Below are positions 5,475 to 5,695 of a stretch of 5,695 nt of DNA, piece by piece. This stretch comes from Anaerolineae bacterium (lineage in GTDB: Bacteria; Chloroflexota; Anaerolineae; SpSt-313). Position 1 is the stretch's first letter, and each line of letters begins with the position of its first letter. Both the position numbers and the translations under genes were made by a program. Location: NCBI GenBank assembly GCA_023511475.1, contig JAIMBM010000234.1, positions 1-5,695 of the forward strand, in the 5' to 3' direction. Below the pieces are notes generated by a model that worked only from the letters and a program-made list of their open reading frames with translations, was not told the DNA's origin and did not search any database.

Positions 5475-5695
5475 CCTGCTTTCGCGAAGCGGGGTGCCCC
5501 CTCCTCGGGGCAGGCGCTACGGCGCCGGCCCGCTATTCATCGGCCACAAGTCACCTGGCGGGGAGTGTGGGCGCCCATGGCCTGTATAGCCTCTCACCGA
5601 GGCAGTACCCCCCTCCCCTTCCCCCTTCAGGGGCGGACAGGGGGCAAGAATCTTTAACAATTGCGCGTGTTTTTGCAGCGTTAAGAGAATTGTGG
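5475..5695. other. Intergenic region upstream of the dehydrogenase; no gene seen
   Basis: No credible reading frame is present; the short open frames lack family-like sequence. It holds a small hairpin TGCCCC/GGGGCA (5495-5500 with 5507-5512), a C-rich tract with CCCC-TTCA-GGGG (5622-5633), and a more AT-rich right end. That end carries nested inverted repeats: TTAAC/GTTAA around 5654-5684 and ACAATT/AATTGT (5657-5662 with 5688-5693). It could be the upstream region of a gene to the right, but no full promoter was recognised. Confidence 0.4.

Overview
The window is GC-rich and gene-dense. It holds five protein-coding genes in two divergent or convergent transcription units, plus a probable structured RNA at the left edge. 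Nothing in it fixes the taxon. Several canonical sigma-70-type promoters, good Shine-Dalgarno sequences and a likely selenocysteine codon suggest a GC-rich, probably anaerobic, selenium-using bacterium. Chloroflexota, Armatimonadota and Desulfobacterota-like lineages are possible guesses only.

Left part (1-1698, minus strand). A class V, PLP-dependent aminotransferase/cysteine desulfurase-fold enzyme (286-1698) reads leftward. Just beyond its stop is a well-formed leftward promoter (TTGATT, 17 bp, TATAAT; 200-228). It faces about 190 bases packed with perfect hairpins and lacking a convincing gene. This is a candidate non-coding RNA or structured leader running off the left edge.

Centre (1699-2987). 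Reading the other way from the aminotransferase is the most interesting gene. A TTGACA / extended -10 promoter (1806-1834) drives a GTG-started reading frame (1885-2907) interrupted by one in-frame TGA at 2122-2124. The protein is continuous on both sides of the TGA. The motif reads P-C-G-(TGA)-R-D-P-V-G-G-V-A-R-R-A, where as I remember the family homologues have C-G-C. A perfect 7-bp hairpin with a G-U-C loop starts 18 nt after the TGA, as expected for a bacterial SECIS. I read it as a membrane-anchored, extracytoplasmic selenoprotein with a 5'-nucleotidase/metallophosphatase fold. Most of its canonical metal ligands are replaced, so the Cys-Gly-Sec motif is probably its active centre. A strong intrinsic terminator (2943-2983) follows.

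Right part (2988-5695, minus strand). A three-gene leftward operon starts from a promoter at 5446-5474. It encodes a zinc-dependent medium-chain alcohol/polyol dehydrogenase, then a GT4-family glycosyltransferase, then a small Cys-rich DUF6485-type protein. The operon converges on the selenoprotein gene. The region upstream of the dehydrogenase carries the promoter, small hairpins and inverted repeats but no credible gene.

Working together: the divergent selenoprotein and desulfurase-like enzyme could form a functional pair, for example sulfur/selenium donor chemistry plus an exported thiol/selenol protein. That pairing is inference from position only. No selA, selB, selC or selD gene is visible in the window, so selenocysteine use must be confirmed from the rest of the genome.
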